64,000 bases of DNA from Liopterus haemorrhoidalis (GCA_963971575.1 OZ020616.1:27818306-27882305); one strand, 5' to 3'; positions 8,545 through 20,741 are shown, counted from the first letter of the stretch. Translations and numbers: made by a program. Notes: generated by a model not told the origin, from the sequence alone.

Positions 8545-11500
8545 ATGAGATAAGGAAAACATATTAAAAAGAGATTTTTCAGTATATAGACAAAACAAAA
8601 AAGGTAACATTTTGCCACACCCTATGTATTATGTGGGAAAATGTATGCACTATTGTAGGCTACTTCTATAAATCAAATCCGTGGCCATGCGCGTTTTGAC
8701 GTTTTTAGAAAACGGTTAAATATATCCTAGGGTAATTTTAAATTAATTATGTTTCACATAACTAACAGTTCTACTGAAGTTCCATGACCTTGGATATAGC
8801 CTTACTCTTAATCAATTTCTGCATGAATAATTATTATAATAACAAATATTGTCTCTAAATTTGTGCACAATGAAAATAGTCGTATAATGATAGTTTCGTA
8901 AATTATATACCTGATGTTTCATTGTTGGAACTATGAACGAAAACTGTGGTTTATATAGAAACTAAATGAAAATTGGTCTAGTTGGCGATAATAATTATCT
9001 CCAATAGCAAATATAATTATTAGCATTCACATAACAATATTGTTAATATTAATAATGTTGTATTGTTTAAATTTTCGGGAACATTTGTTTTATAATAAAT
9101 AATTAGTCCCTAGCTTAAATAAATGGCGCATATATACGTTGCTCAAAACTGTACTGTTGTACATGTGCATAGTTTACTCCCTCCATAATTTCAGTCAGTA
9201 GCGCTGCTAAAAATTTAGCAAGTGGGTGCAACAAAGCAATTAAAAGAAAAAAGAGGGGGCAAATAATTTTTATACTCCGCCACACAAATATACATACATT
9301 TTTATAACTTGGGCCAAAATTTCACGCCTACTCTGCAGCTCGTAGCTTGCGGGATCTTAGCTATGTTGCGACACTGATCCCTGTACATACCGAAAACCCC
9401 GGACAAGAAAGCGGAAGTACTGGTATGACCGAAAATGAAGTATTGAGAAGTGACATTACCGGTGGCGGCGCTGTATTTCAAGGCAATATGGCTGTTGTGT
9501 CTAGTACTCAGCTGTCAATGTGCTAAAAGCGAACAGGTTGATTTAAGCACAGTACATTTTTATTTTATGAAAATGCGAGTATATATTTGCGAAATTTTAT
9601 AATTTTTAATTGCTACACATGTATCGAGGTGTATACCAGAAGGTGGGCATCAAATTACAGTATTTAAAGTTTAATTTCAGTAGATTTATTGAAGTGTTAT
9701 TTTAGTTGAGCAGGTGTTAAATGCCGGGCACGTAATTTTATGTGGTACATCTGAGTGTCGGTCATCTGAATTTACAATATATGGATTATGTTTACAAACA
9801 AGTGCATTATGTTCATTGCCTCATGAAATAAAATTAGTTTTAGTTGGATAGAAGTAGCTAAAAGTTAAATATGCAACTTGCAGGTGCAAGCATATTAGTG
9901 CAGTTTTGTTTTTCTGCGACAAATGTAATGAGCAAACTCGCATAGTATCAGTTACTTTTTAACTCAAAATATATTCCCGTGCCTTTTTCCTGTCCATAAC
10001 CAAATCTTTTTCCAGTCTGGACTTAATATTAACTTTCCCTCAATTTTTTCTTAAGAAAAGAAAAAAACTAAGGTGCCTATCTTTTCCTGTCTTGAATGAC
10101 AGCCAAAAACACTACTTTTTTAGTTTTCTACTTTTATAGTTTTTCACAACTTCTATCGACATTCTAACAAAAATTCAACACTAGAACGAACATATATAAT
10201 AAGTTCAAACAGTACTAGAGCGCCTAGTACAATATTTGACCACCAGACTGCATATTCGAGCGTGTCAGTTCTCAATATTCTATGGCGGTGTTGCCCAAAC
10301 TATCTGATGTGACGAACCAGTACGATTTATTACCAATGTACTACGTACCGGTACCATATTTTTGCCGTTTATTATACTGTTCGCGTACCGGTACTGATAT
10401 GCCTACCATATTTCAAGTAGCACTTTCTGCACTATAAATTCTATAATATGGGAGACAACTATACACAAATTTGTGCCAGACATTTGCATCATTATACTCA
10501 ACCCTGAAAAACTGTAGGCATTAATAACTCGCTAGCGACAAAATTAGGAGGAACAATACTTAAATAAATAAATAACATCGAATGTATAATAGGTTAAGGT
10601 AAAAAACAAAAACGACAATAACTGTTCGCATAGAATATATGATTTTGCATAGTAATAAATTTATAAGAAATATTAAATAAAAATCGCCTTCTGATAACTT
10701 TCTCACAAATAAAATTTTTCCACTCGCAAAATGCTAGCGTGCGAGTGGGTTTTTTAAGGATTGATTGTGCATCAAGTTACGTATGTTTCAGTTTACCCAT
10801 GAAGTTGCGATCTCACCTCCATATGTAGGTAAGTCGGGGTTCTTCTGTATTCAATTTCTTGATCTCGGGCACTATTCGACAGTCACGTATTATTATTTTT
10901 TAAATAGTATTAGTACTCAAGGCTGAATCAACCCCTGACTTGAATTATAGAGTATATTTGTACACGGCAAAACATTTATTTAAATTTATTTATGGAAAGG
11001 TTAGGTTTCAAATGCTAAAATACCGCATTTGGGTTTTTATCATCACTATTGTTTAATAATGGTTGTGGAAAAGTAAATCACTATCATTGATGGGTGTTTG
11101 TTGAGGTGTGTTCAGTACTGACATTAGGGCGTAGGGGGTTACGTGAGTTAATGGGAACAGGGTAAATATCTGACAATAGAGGGGGTGATGTGTATTCATA
11201 TGTATATGTATAATGTTATAATGACACTTGAAAGAGTATGTGAGGGGTTCTGATCCTTTACCACAATGTGTGCACCACTGACCTAGTGGTGATTCATTAA
11301 TACCACATAGTATACAAAAATTAAGGCATTTCTTTAAAAACAATACAATAGTTAGCCCAAATTTTCAAATATAGCAGACGTTTCTCTACTTTGTACGGTT
11401 TTTGCTATATACATTGCTGTAACTCAAATAATAAGTGTGATATTTCATGTAGCGCCTACTATACCCCCTCCCCTCGAAATAATCTCTTCAAAACCTACAC

Positions 11501-12430
11501 TGATGAAAAAATAATCGATTCATTTTGCATATAGATTTTTTGTTGTTAAGAAAATAATAACATATATTTTAAGATTCTAGTTTCACGGTCCAATGAAAAA
11601 ATGCATCTAACAAAATGATTATTATATGTGAATTATTTTAAGAATTTTAATTGCCGTCTACCTTGAATGTAAATTTAGAGATGCCATATAACCTATGTTC
11701 GATTTCCTGTTTTGCTCTGTCAGCATAACAAATTACGTGAAAATATGTCTAACTGTGTTTGAGTAAATATCGGGCAGACAGGCAGGCCGACAGAAATTGA
11801 TTTTTTGGTGGATATAGTCTTAAAATCGCTTGAATCGTGTAGAAACGAAATAAGAGAAGAGAAGAAGAAAAAAACATATACAGCCCCCAATTTTATTTAT
11901 ATAGATAAATATAAATATAGAGACTTTGACTACGTAACACGACAGGTATTCATGATGATTCAACTGTAAGAAAAATAAAATTTAATGCAAAATTTGACAA
12001 GCCTCTTATCCCACAATTTCAAAACAAGTTGGTTGAATATTTGAAGTCAACGCACATCTCGGGCTCCGCCTTCAAATTGACATCTACAAGTCGACATCTG
12101 TAAATTTACTATGAATCCCATGGAAGAGAACGTGTTATCTTTTATTGTTGGAACGAAAATATGACAAATTCAGATTCTCCGTACTTTTTGACAATTTACC
12201 ACATGCGGTGATTGAAAGCAAGATCCTTGGATTGGTATAGATGTTTGTATAACTGTATAATGTTATACATACAGTGTGTTTTTTGGGAACTATTTAAGTA
12301 TTGCGAACTTCTTTGTTATAAAAAAATATGAAGAAAGTTACAGAAAAGAGGATGTATTTTACCCTACATATAAAAGTATTAAATTGAAAAAACAATTAAA
12401 CATCAAATAAAGGAGTCATATAAAAAAAAT
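8545..12430. other. long AT-rich stretch with a few partial repeats
   Basis: No gene recognised. Partial features: a repeat with TACAAATATACAT...TTTTATAACTTGGGCC at about 9195-9370, shared with 18060-18320. A hAT-like end with GTGTTGCCCAAAC at about 10285. A CACTCGCA hairpin-like motif at 10722-10755, whose reverse complement AAAAAACCCACTCGCACGCT recurs at 32485. A possible Helitron 5' end on the minus strand near 11922 (TCTATATTTATATTTATC). The 96-codon frame at 11053-11343 (minus) has CxxC-like pairs but no recognisable domain. Confidence 0.4.
9195..9370 (+). repeat. dispersed repeat shared with 18060-18320
   Basis: The order TACTC(C/T)GC(C/T)..ACAAATATACAT, TTTTATAACTTGGGCC and TTAGCTATG is common to both places. 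The ends CAGTAGCGCTGCT and CAGTGGCAGTGAC resemble hAT-type termini, but no complete element or TSD was found. Confidence 0.4.
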
Positions 12431-12539
12431 ACATTTTTACAACCTGTAATTTTTTAGTCTATCACATAGAATAATAATAATAATAATATTCTGTAATAAA
12501 TCGTGAGGGCACTGTGGATTTCAACCCAATATTAAAAAT

Positions 12540-13016
12540 CAGCTGTTGCCACCAGAAGACCGCCATCACAAAGTACTTGTATAAAATACATTCTAGCAGC
12601 AGAGTAGAAATAACTTGGCCCAATATTTTCGAACAGAGATATTATTTATCATTACCATGGAAACGTTACATATAAGTATGAAAAAATAGATACTAATTTC
12701 GTTAATTTTTCCAAAATGTTTTCGTTTTATCAAAAAATTTCGAAAAAAAATATTTAACAAAAGTTGCTATAAAAGCAATAACTAACAACTTTTATTTGAG
12801 ACATTCTATGATAAAACGAAAAAATTTTGAAAAATGTTTCGAATTTTTTTGAAAGTATCTATCTATTTTTTCATACTTATATGTAACGTTTCCATGATCA
12901 TGATAAATAATATCTCTGTTAGAAAATATCGGGCCAAGTTATTTCTACTCTGCTGCTAGAATGTATTTTATACAAGTACTTTGTGAAGGCCGTAGGTCCT
13001 GTGGTGGCCACAGCTG
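12540..13016. mobile_element. long-inverted-repeat (foldback) element, copy 1
   Basis: The 477 bp sequence is almost entirely palindromic. CAGCTGTTGCCACCAGAAGA at the left mirrors the right end GTGGTGGCCACAGCTG, and TTCTAGCAGCAGAGTAGAAA mirrors TTTCTACTCTGCTGCTAGAA. The centre is near 12775-12785 (GTTGCTATAAAAGCAATAAC). It has no coding capacity. Related copies are at 32699-33291 and 39000-39540. The family is defined here by self-comparison within the window. Confidence 0.85.
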
Positions 13017-14317
13017 ATTTTTTTTTATGCATTTACAAGTGAAAAAATACTCTTTATGATTTTCTACAAGTGTCGGTACCTTAACATGCCGCATATGAGA
13101 GGCCGTACTGTGCATATAGTTCGCCTTAAACACCTGTTGGGCACAACTGTATTCCTTATTAGATTTTTTAAATTTTAGTATAATGTATGTCAAAAATTAG
13201 CGAAACCTTTTATGAACACGGCTTTATATTAAAATCATGAGCCTACATAATTTTAAATTTAAATATTATTAACAATGGTTTTTATATTATTATTAAAATT
13301 TTATTTTCTATATTGATTTTGATTTTTAATCTAGTTTTTAATAATTTAGACCAGTGTCTTCAAAGTAGGCGATACCGCCCCCTGGTGTGTGTTTCAATTA
13401 TCACAGGAGGCGTTTTTCATTAATACAATTATATAAATATATATTCACATACAGAGCGTTCAAAGTTAATTCAGCACCACTGCTATTTTTCTTATTGTCA
13501 GAGTTACGACTACGATGACATTATTACTATATAGACAAAGTAATAGAATGTTTAACTCAGATGACGATGATGAAATCATCCAAATAATAGAGCATCGGAT
13601 TTATTTAGTTATTCACAAAAACAATATATTCTTAAATGGAATACCCTGTATATTTTTAGATATTCTGAAATAGTAACTTTGAACAAAAAAGCCTCTGTTC
13701 ACTACTATCCCAAAATTGAAGTTGAAGTCATTATTTTTTAATCGTGAATAAAAAAAAAGCAAATGTTTATCTATCACATAAATTTAGTTCTGTATACTGT
13801 TTTATGTTATACTTTTAAACAAATATCTACTTTAATTTTGTTGCGATTAACTCGATAAAGAAACATTACTGTAGCAAAACTTTACAAAAAGACGGGAAAT
13901 TTCGAACGAGCTAGGCAAGTATGAGAATTTCTTCTGATGGATTGCAAGCTTCTCAAATATTTGCACTAAACAAACTTGTTACGAGTTCGTATGTTTAAGT
14001 TACCGCTGAAGTTGACAAATAAGATAGACGATTTACAGACTTATAGTATTATAATTTGTATCATAATTAATACTTTGCATAATTCTCATGAAATAACTAA
14101 ATAAGTCTCAGAACCGCAAGTCCTGCTAAAATATTAAAATTTAGAACAAGAAGAAGGAATTTTCAGTAAAGTCGGGTTAAATTAATTAGTCTGGCTTTTA
14201 ACAAACTGACTGATAATTAATAACAGCATAGGATAACACCTTTGTTAAAGAAGAAACGTATTTCTGGAAGAATAATTCCATCTATTATAATTTATGATTC
14301 TAAACATTATGTACATT
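13017..14317. other. AT-rich spacer, one hAT-like end
   Basis: CAGTGTCTTCAAAGTAGGCG with GATACCGCCCCCTGG at 13352-13385 closely resembles the start of many hAT elements (CAGTGGTTCTCAAAGTGGGCGG...CCGCCCCCTGG is a common theme). No matching right end was located, so it is a truncated remnant. Confidence 0.4.
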
Positions 14318-14600
14318 ATCATCAGTAATGCAAAACCCAAGCATCTCATTGTTAGTAGACGGTGTCGTGAGAACATGACCAACTTAAAAATTAATGGTAA
14401 TACTTTTAAGACAGTTTATACTTTCAAATATCTAGACACCTTGATAAATCAGGTGAAGCTGATACAGCACAAAATTTCGAACGGAATTAAGGGTACGCAC
14501 AACCGTTTAGTTTCTTATACAAGACTAAAAAAATCAGAAATAAAATTAGCAACAATCTATAAGTCAAAATTTTCAGCGAATTTTTATCTATCTAACAGGA
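14318..14600 (+). pseudogene. non-LTR reverse transcriptase fragment
   Basis: The frame carries PKHLIVSRRC, MTNLKINGNTFKTVYTFKYL and LINQ...IQHKISNGIKGTH. This matches the region after the polymerase palm in insect non-LTR retrotransposons, where 'KTK.M..SR', 'L.INGN.FE.V..FKYLG..I' and 'I..RI..' occur in this order. The conserved Gly after FKYL is Asp here, and the part after about 14560 no longer resembles the family. No YADD catalytic motif is included. It is a decayed internal LINE fragment; the open frame runs 14294-14638 but only the middle shows family resemblance. Confidence 0.55.
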
Positions 14601-14639
14601 TTTTTTTAACTGGTAATATATTACCTACTTATACTTGAA

Positions 14640-15240
14640 TATAATAGCCTTACATTAATGCGTATAACTTTTCAATACAATGTTCTTGATTCCAAAACTA
14701 CATGAAGCCTTGCTATTTATATTATAAAGCAGAAGTAACTAACGCAACTGTAACTGAGTTCTAAACCGGGGGAGCCAGTGCGTATCCCAGCTTTTCCTGG
14801 AACTTAGATAGCGCGAAAGGTTTTGTTACTCAGAAATACTACAAGACCACGGTGTGATAAGAGCGCTGGACTTGACGCGCATTTGGAGTTGAAGGTGGCA
14901 GCATGCATATATGTATGTAGTTTTAAATGTATTGCGTATTGTGTAGACAGCTACGGACCAACTGAATCATTAATATAATGATTCTCGTTATGTTTACAAG
15001 AAAATAATTATATTAACATTATTGTAAAGAAATATGACAGAATAAATTATTACAGAATTCTTCAAAAATATAAATGTCTACACCTATATAAAAATATATT
15101 AAAAACTTTTCTTTAACATATCACACTTGGAAGTTATAAGTAAAAGTGTATAACATTTTTACTTACTTTTAATGGTATCTACTTTATAAGTTTTTACAGA
15201 ATAAAATATCACGTAAAGACGCCTTTAAAAGTCCAAATAA
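14640..15240. other. AT-rich spacer
   Basis: Nothing recognised. A GC-richer patch at 14755-14900 contains no long frame or repeat match within the window. Confidence 0.4.
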
Positions 15241-15241
15241 A

Positions 15242-15247
15242 TTTATT
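15242..15247 (-). promoter_or_regulatory. polyadenylation signal AATAAA
   Basis: On the minus strand AATAAA lies about 64 nt after the stop of the putative terminal exon (TAA at 15311-15313), a plausible distance. AATAAA is frequent in AT-rich DNA, so it supports the exon only weakly. Confidence 0.3.
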
Positions 15248-15310
15248 AAATCAACTTCATTAATACACATCTAAAAATCGTAAACACATCTAAAATTGTA
15301 TGTGACAAAA

Positions 15311-15518
15311 TTACAACAATTCCATCCCTGTAGAGTTCATCAAGCTGGCATTCAGTGCCCCATCGCGCAGAGGAATTGCAGAGACGGCTCCGACTCCAAA
15401 CTTCCATGGAACATCGCAGTGTGTAGCGGCCGGAGGGCTTGTGTGTGTTTGAGCTGGCCCGGGGATCTCGCAATAATTTATTTGTTCCAATCCGTCTCCC
15501 ACAGAGCAGTGTGAAGTG
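15311..15518 (-). CDS. putative terminal coding exon of an unidentified host gene
   Basis: I do not recognise the protein, but this is the most gene-like non-transposon stretch. It is clearly GC-richer than its surroundings and stays open with varied codons: TSHCSVGDGLEQINYCEIPG, then GPAQTHTSPPAATHCDVPWK, then FGVGAVSAIPLRDGALNASL and MNSTGMELL before TAA (15311-15313). A splice acceptor candidate (TGTGCCTAG on the minus strand, AG ending at 15519) would open the exon at 15518. An AATAAA follows at 15242-15247. An overlapping frame (15246-15473) is also open but reads as an Arg/Ser-rich shadow. No upstream exon is identified at higher coordinates. Alternatives are a young GC-rich transposon fragment or a non-coding RNA exon. 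Confidence 0.35.
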
Positions 15519-15534
15519 CTAGGCACAGGCACAC

Positions 15535-16220
15535 GACGCTCACCGTGTTAGGTCGATACCGGGTGGCCTTCTCCTTCTACTGCTGAATACCACATGCGAA
15601 GATGTTATCTTCCTCTTCCTCTAAGTTACATCCACAACAGCTGATACCTGCATATTTCATTATATTTCTCTGACCTACATACTGAAAAATACCTAAATAT
15701 ATTGTCATACTGTCATCGCTTGTCGCCTTCATGACCAATGACAATAAACTGACATGAAACGTCAGTTTAGAATAAACAAAATACCCACACATTTTAGTAG
15801 CACATTTAAATAACGATTTTTACGAATAAAAAAGAAACCTGTATTTTTCCATTTATACGTTTAATTTTATTTTTAGTACCCATTAATTTCAGGCAAGGTT
15901 GAGGTCAAAAGGTTAAACAAATGTGTGAATTAACACTATGGTATTAATTCAAGTGAGATCGTATGTCTCCAACAGAGCATATAATCGTCGAATAAAGTCA
16001 TAAAATGGCATCAAACAAAATCAAAAAGGAAAAGTATCCATTAGATTTATCTTCTCAATAAAACTGTCGTTGATAACCATTTTTATGATAAATAAAATAA
16101 ACGAAATTATTATTTGGTGTGTTTGTAAATAATATTATAAATACTTTAATTAAAATTTTTATTTCATTTCGTTTGTCATCGAATTATATTTTAGCAAGTA
16201 AGATAAAATTTAAAGTATAA
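15535..16220. other. AT-rich spacer
   Basis: No supported element. It would be the intron upstream of the putative exon if that call is right. Confidence 0.35.
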
Positions 16221-16521
16221 TATAAACTGTTTACTTTTGTAAGGACAAACTAGATCTGGTTATTTTGGTTACTTTTATAGTGTATTACTGACTTTAAATG
16301 TCAATTTAAAATATTTCCTACGCTGTAAAACTGACTTTAATTTTGTAGGTTATGATCATTATAATTAAGATATCATTTTTCATTATGACATATGTCAAAT
16401 AGATTCACATTTTAAAAAAGTGACATTTTTTAATACCAACCTGTCATACAATTTCAAAGGTGCAAACTATTGAAATCAAAATTTTCTCTTAGTTTGTTCT
16501 TACAAAAGTGAACAGCTTATA
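16221..16521. mobile_element. MITE, family M1 (full length)
   Basis: Inverted ends of about 32 bp at 16221-16252 and 16490-16521 read TATAARCTGTTYACTTTTGT then AAGRACAAACTA, with few mismatches. Total length is 301 bp with no coding capacity. Shorter relatives are at 44012-44219 (minus) and 51559-51790 (plus). The TA at both edges suggests a Tc1/mariner-type insertion, but the superfamily is inferred. Confidence 0.8.
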
Positions 16522-17094
16522 TCTACAAATTAAAATATAGAAACTACTTATTAAATAACAACAAAAAAAGAAATAATACATAAACCTATTAATAACAGAT
16601 TACTTTGTGCGGGTTCACATATTTGTTCAACCTTTTAACATAATAAAAACAATCTAATACTCGTATAATTAGCGAAACAGTTATGCACAGGAACTAATAC
16701 AAGCACATATTCAGTTACGTAGACTGAATTTCGAGAGGAAAATGAAAATAATGTCCCAACACACGTTCAAATAGTAATTAGTAATTATGTAGTTTTGTTC
16801 TTGTACTATGTTCGTTAAACGTCATTTTTGTCAAATTTCGGCGGTGCAATCTTGAAGCTGATTACGCAAGCGAATTGCCTCCAAATGTTAGAGCTACAAA
16901 CAGCACAAAAGTCCAATTAGAAAGAAAGACCACCGTAAAAATGCCCATATTATACCTACTCTTGGTCAGTGATTCTTAACACAAAATATACCGCGGACCG
17001 GCAAAATATCCAAATTCTTTATGCAGACCAGTGAAAATATTATTTAAAAATTACTTTTTACGATACTTGCGACCCTGTATTCCGTATGCAATCA
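16522..17094. other. AT-rich spacer with a hAT-like end
   Basis: CAGTGATTCTTAACACAAAA with ACCGCGGACCGG at 16969-17005 resembles the start of the hAT at 50472 (CAGTGTTCCTCAACAGG, GGTCCGCGGACC). No partner end was found, so it is a truncated copy. Confidence 0.4.
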
Positions 17095-17215
17095 GTCCTA
17101 GAGTCGACTCAGCTTCAAGTATTTAATAGTTAAAATCAGTACCTGTTTATACAAGGATATTAGGACCAGTCAAAATGATACACAGACCACGTGGCTTCAT
17201 ATCTATGGCCGGAGG
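17095..17215 (+). repeat. SINE fragment (middle part)
   Basis: GTCGACTCAGCTTCAAGTAT, then CTGTTTATACAAGGATATTA, then GACCACGTGGCTTCATATCT match the body of the full SINE at 28480-28775 read on its minus strand. The tRNA-like head and the TTATT-type tail are absent. Confidence 0.65.
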
Positions 17216-17290
17216 TTTAAATGGAAAACTTATATTCTCCGCCTTTATGCACCACCAATTGAAATTAAATTTGAGGAAGGTGCACTAGGC

Positions 17291-17604
17291 CAGAGGTCGG
17301 CAGATCGAGGCTGGCGAGCCGCATGCGGCTCTTTGAGGATATTCGTGTGGCTCTTCAAATTAAGTTAAGCTACTACACATCTAATATACTAAAACCTTCT
17401 AAGGAAATGCAAGCTCATTGTTATCAATAATTTAAATCCCTACTTATTACATGTTGTGATTTATTTATGTATATTTATGCACTACTCGTTAAATTATGCT
17501 AAAAAAAAGTCATGTATTTAAACAAAATTATGGCTCTTTTTCATGTTTCCAGATGCCTTACAGGGTGAATTGGCTCTTTAGCCTCTAAAGTTTGCTGACC
17601 CCTG
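17291..17604. mobile_element. hAT MITE, 314 bp
   Basis: The left end CAGAGGTCGGCAGATC and right end GTTTGCTGACCCCTG are inverted, followed internally by GAGCCGCATGCGGCTCT, a theme common in hAT elements. Flanks CACTAGGC (17283-17290) and GACTAGGC (17605-17612) form an 8 bp target duplication with one mismatch. Non-coding. Confidence 0.82.
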
Positions 17605-17612
17605 GACTAGGC

Positions 17613-18059
17613 TGACAAAAATTGACGGAACTATCAACCAAAAATACATATTGATGAAAAGGTGTTTGTCGTATGTTACGTCAGAAGAATCTACACCAAA
17701 AGATAGATCAGAATACCAGACTACCCATGGGAAGGTGAAGAGGAAAGCCAAGACGATCATGGCACGCTGTATGAATCAAGGTAATATAAAGGCGAGGCCT
17801 AGAAAAGTCGAATTATTGCTAAATGGATCAGAATGATGAATCCTGCTACGAGAAGGCATACCCTTCACTAATGATAATTTAGGATTTAGACTACTTGTCA
17901 TAACTCAAAGCATTACTTTCTTCACTTTGCAAAGCATGTTCCGCAGTAAAATATGTGGTTATCCAGTTAAATAGTGAAATAGTTATAAGTGAAGTAAATA
18001 ACGCATTTATAACTAAAATAAACAGGAAATTCCTTATTTTGTGAAAAGGAACAACATAC
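17613..18059. other. spacer with no supported element
   Basis: A 61-codon frame (17651-17836) is Lys/Arg-rich (GKVKRKAKTIMARCMNQGN) and of no recognised family. I do not call it. Confidence 0.35.
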
Positions 18060-18320
18060 ATACTAAACAAAAAAAATCAGTGGCAGTGACATAGCTTCAA
18101 ATTTCGCTCCCTTCCCCACAAATTGGTACTCTGCTATACAAATATACATTTTATAACTTGGGCCCCGAAACTTCTAAACTCCCCAAGAAACGCGAGGCCT
18201 GCCGGGCCGTTAGCTATGGCGCTGTTCATTGGATGTTGTTTGCAAAATAGTATTCACCGATTACTAGAACTATCGAAAGCGACAGATTTGAGTTTGTGCG
18301 GTGACATCGCGTTATAAAGT
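18060..18320 (+). repeat. dispersed repeat shared with 9195-9370
   Basis: It contains TACTCTGCTATACAAATATA, TTTTATAACTTGGGCC and TTAGCTATGGCG in the same order as the first copy. It begins near CAGTGGCAGTGAC, a hAT-like terminus. An open frame over it has no recognisable domain. Confidence 0.4.
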
Positions 18321-18677
18321 GTCGCAACTGCGAAACAAACGTCTTTAGTTCGGAGTACGGAGATAATTGAAGACGCGGTTTACTTTACCTATACAATTTG
18401 AAGGTAAAACAACGAATAAAACTAATTGTAACATTCCAAGAAAATGTGAAAAATCTTTTTTGTGCGGTGCAATATCAACAAATTTTACTATTTGTCGTAT
18501 TCTTCATTTGGAACTAATATATTAAAAATGTTTTATGTAGCACGCGTCCGTGAAGCCCAACCATAATATCTTAAATTTATGATTATTTTTAAATTAATAA
18601 AATTATTAATGGTGTTTATGGTAGTACGGTATCAATAATACTATATTGTTTACAAAACATTAGCGAGTTTTTATGCG

Positions 18678-18823
18678 GTTAGCTCATAACGATTAAGCAG
18701 GGTTAACTCTCGGTCAAGTGAGATAAACCTAGGCGTGAAACTGACGCGTGCGTGTTTGTGCATTCCATGTTCCATCTGGCTTGACCGTTATCTCAACCTG
18801 GCTAAGCCCAGTGAGTTAGCTAC
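18678..18823. repeat. imperfect inverted-repeat element (146 bp)
   Basis: GTTAGCTCATAACGATTAAG ... GGTTAACTCTCGGTCAAG on the left mirrors GTAGCTAACTCACTGGGC ... GGTTGAGATAACGGTCAAG read from the right on the other strand. The arms are about 40 nt with several mismatches. It may be an old MITE. Confidence 0.45.
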
Positions 18824-19756
18824 ATGCGCGAAATAATGCTTCTGAATGTGACGATGGATACCTAATACGAATAACAGTTAACACAAGTCAATAAAATAAG
18901 TATTCTGTACACAAAAATTAAAAGTGTGGAAAATCTAATATTTGTAAAGAAATTTAAAACGAAATTTAACACACAATTGTTTAAAGAGTAATTACTTAAA
19001 GCCAACCAAATGGGTAGGTATTTGTAACCTCGGATTGCTGTGGCCTCTTGGCTAGTCCACTTGTTAACTAATGACATTGTTCAAATATTTACCGGTCCGT
19101 GAAATTGTCCGAGACCTGTCTTTCCGACCGCGTGCGTTCGCCCAACACCTCATACTATTGTTTTAACTTCTCAGCTAGCAGGTTAAAAAGTGACAGTTTT
19201 TATTTTTATGTTTTGTGTGCTCTTGATTATGCTGCTTTATGTTCTAGGAAGTCGTTTTAAAAATAAGACATTCCAAAATTTTTGTCTAATTATATAAAAT
19301 TAACGGTGTTTTTCTTTATAAAAATATATTTTCGTGACAATGTAATCTTTTTTACTTTATACATTAAGTAATATATATGTGTACATATATTCACTTCAAG
19401 TTTGTATCACACAGAAGAATGTTTGGACGAAAAAGACAAAATTTAAAATGAGAATATGACTTTGTTATTTCATAACTCATTCTATTACTTATTATATCGG
19501 GGATAAAAAATTATATGAGTTTATACTGAATTATTGAAAGCGTACGTTAGACAGATCAACTTCTAGAAGAATTTTTCGTCCTGCATATTAAATCTATGAG
19601 AGAATTGATGATTTCGATGTCAATAATTATTATACGTCGAATTCAAAATGTACAGGTTCCCTTGGCTATTGTCAAAATAAGAAGTATTACAAAATAACCA
19701 CGATATAAAAATATTTTTAATCAGTGGTAGATTATTAAAGTTTCAGTTAGTTAAAT
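18824..19756. other. AT-rich spacer
   Basis: No element or gene recognised. Confidence 0.4.
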
Positions 19757-20741
19757 ATGTTGCTGAATGGCCTATCAGCGTCTACCACAATCCATATACG
19801 TACTTGTATTAATAAAATTGAAGGCTATATCTGTTTTTTATTTTTTCGGACTCATTTTTGGTTTCTACAAATTGCAATTTTTGTTCCTGCAATCCGCAAA
19901 AAAGAAACGATTTTTGTCTGTCTATTTGTGTTTCACACAAAAACTATTTGGTACGATGATAAAATAAAACCAGAAATCGAACATAGGCTATACGGCATCT
20001 CATAATTTTCATTCGGGGTGTTATGGTGTTAAAACTGTTTACTGGAAAATTTTAAATATCTTCTTTAATATTGACTTGGCAGCAAAAATGTATATAACAA
20101 AAATTGTTTATAATAATAAAACAAATCTTTTTTGTTCTGTGCATCTTTTCAACTGGATGAGTATTAGGAGAGTTACACCCTAAAACTGACATATTGAATA
20201 TTTCACTTATTTACCTCATATCAAAAATGTATATAAGAAAATTTATTTAGAATGAAATATGATTTTTCTGTCCAATACAGTTTTTATTTAAAATTATATA
20301 GGAGGCTAAAGGGTTACCTACGAACTTGAAATATCTCACTTATTATTTACAATATAGCCGAAATACATGTAAGAAAAATTATTAAGGTTGAAGGAGGACT
20401 CTTCTCTGTTCGATGCAGTTTTTATTAAGAAGATTATTTAGGGGGCTAAGCGAGCTTATATATAAAAGCTTATTTTGGAAGCTATAGAGAGCGCTTCCTA
20501 TAGATATACTTGAAATATCTTAATTATTATTTACTTAACAGCAAAATATATATTAAAAAAATCATTTAGAATGAAAAAAAAAAAATGATTATTTTCTTTT
20601 CAATGTAGTTTTTAACAAAAATAATTTTGGGGGGCGGGGTTATAGGGATCGCTACATAGACCTTTTAAATATCTCTCTTATAATCATTTATCAACAAAAA
20701 TGTATGTAACAAAAATCGTGCGAAGCACGGGTACATTAACT
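19757..20741 (+). mobile_element. Helitron-like 3' portion
   Basis: The 3' edge has a CGTGC-GAA-GCACG hairpin (20718-20730) followed by GGTACATTAACTA. This is the GC hairpin just before the end that is typical of Helitrons. The body holds repeated modules (AAAATGTATATAAGAAAATT, AAATATCTCACTTATTATTT) spaced by roughly 100-130 bp. A related but shorter stretch is at 47150-47560, inside a nested element. The canonical CTAG terminus is degraded here and the 5' end was not identified. The overlapping open frames are not recognisable proteins. Confidence 0.5.

Noticed and set aside
11053..11343. Cys/His-containing open frame suggestive of a zinc finger
   Set aside because: CxxC and HxxxH pairs are not in any standard finger spacing and no surrounding gene structure is visible.
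15246..15473. Second open frame (minus) over the putative exon
   Set aside because: It overlaps in another frame, gives an Arg/Ser-rich peptide, and runs through the AT-rich 3' flank, so it is taken as a shadow.
19757..20005. Two overlapping open frames of 66 and 82 codons
   Set aside because: They lie in the Helitron-like non-coding body, and neither shows a Rep or helicase motif.
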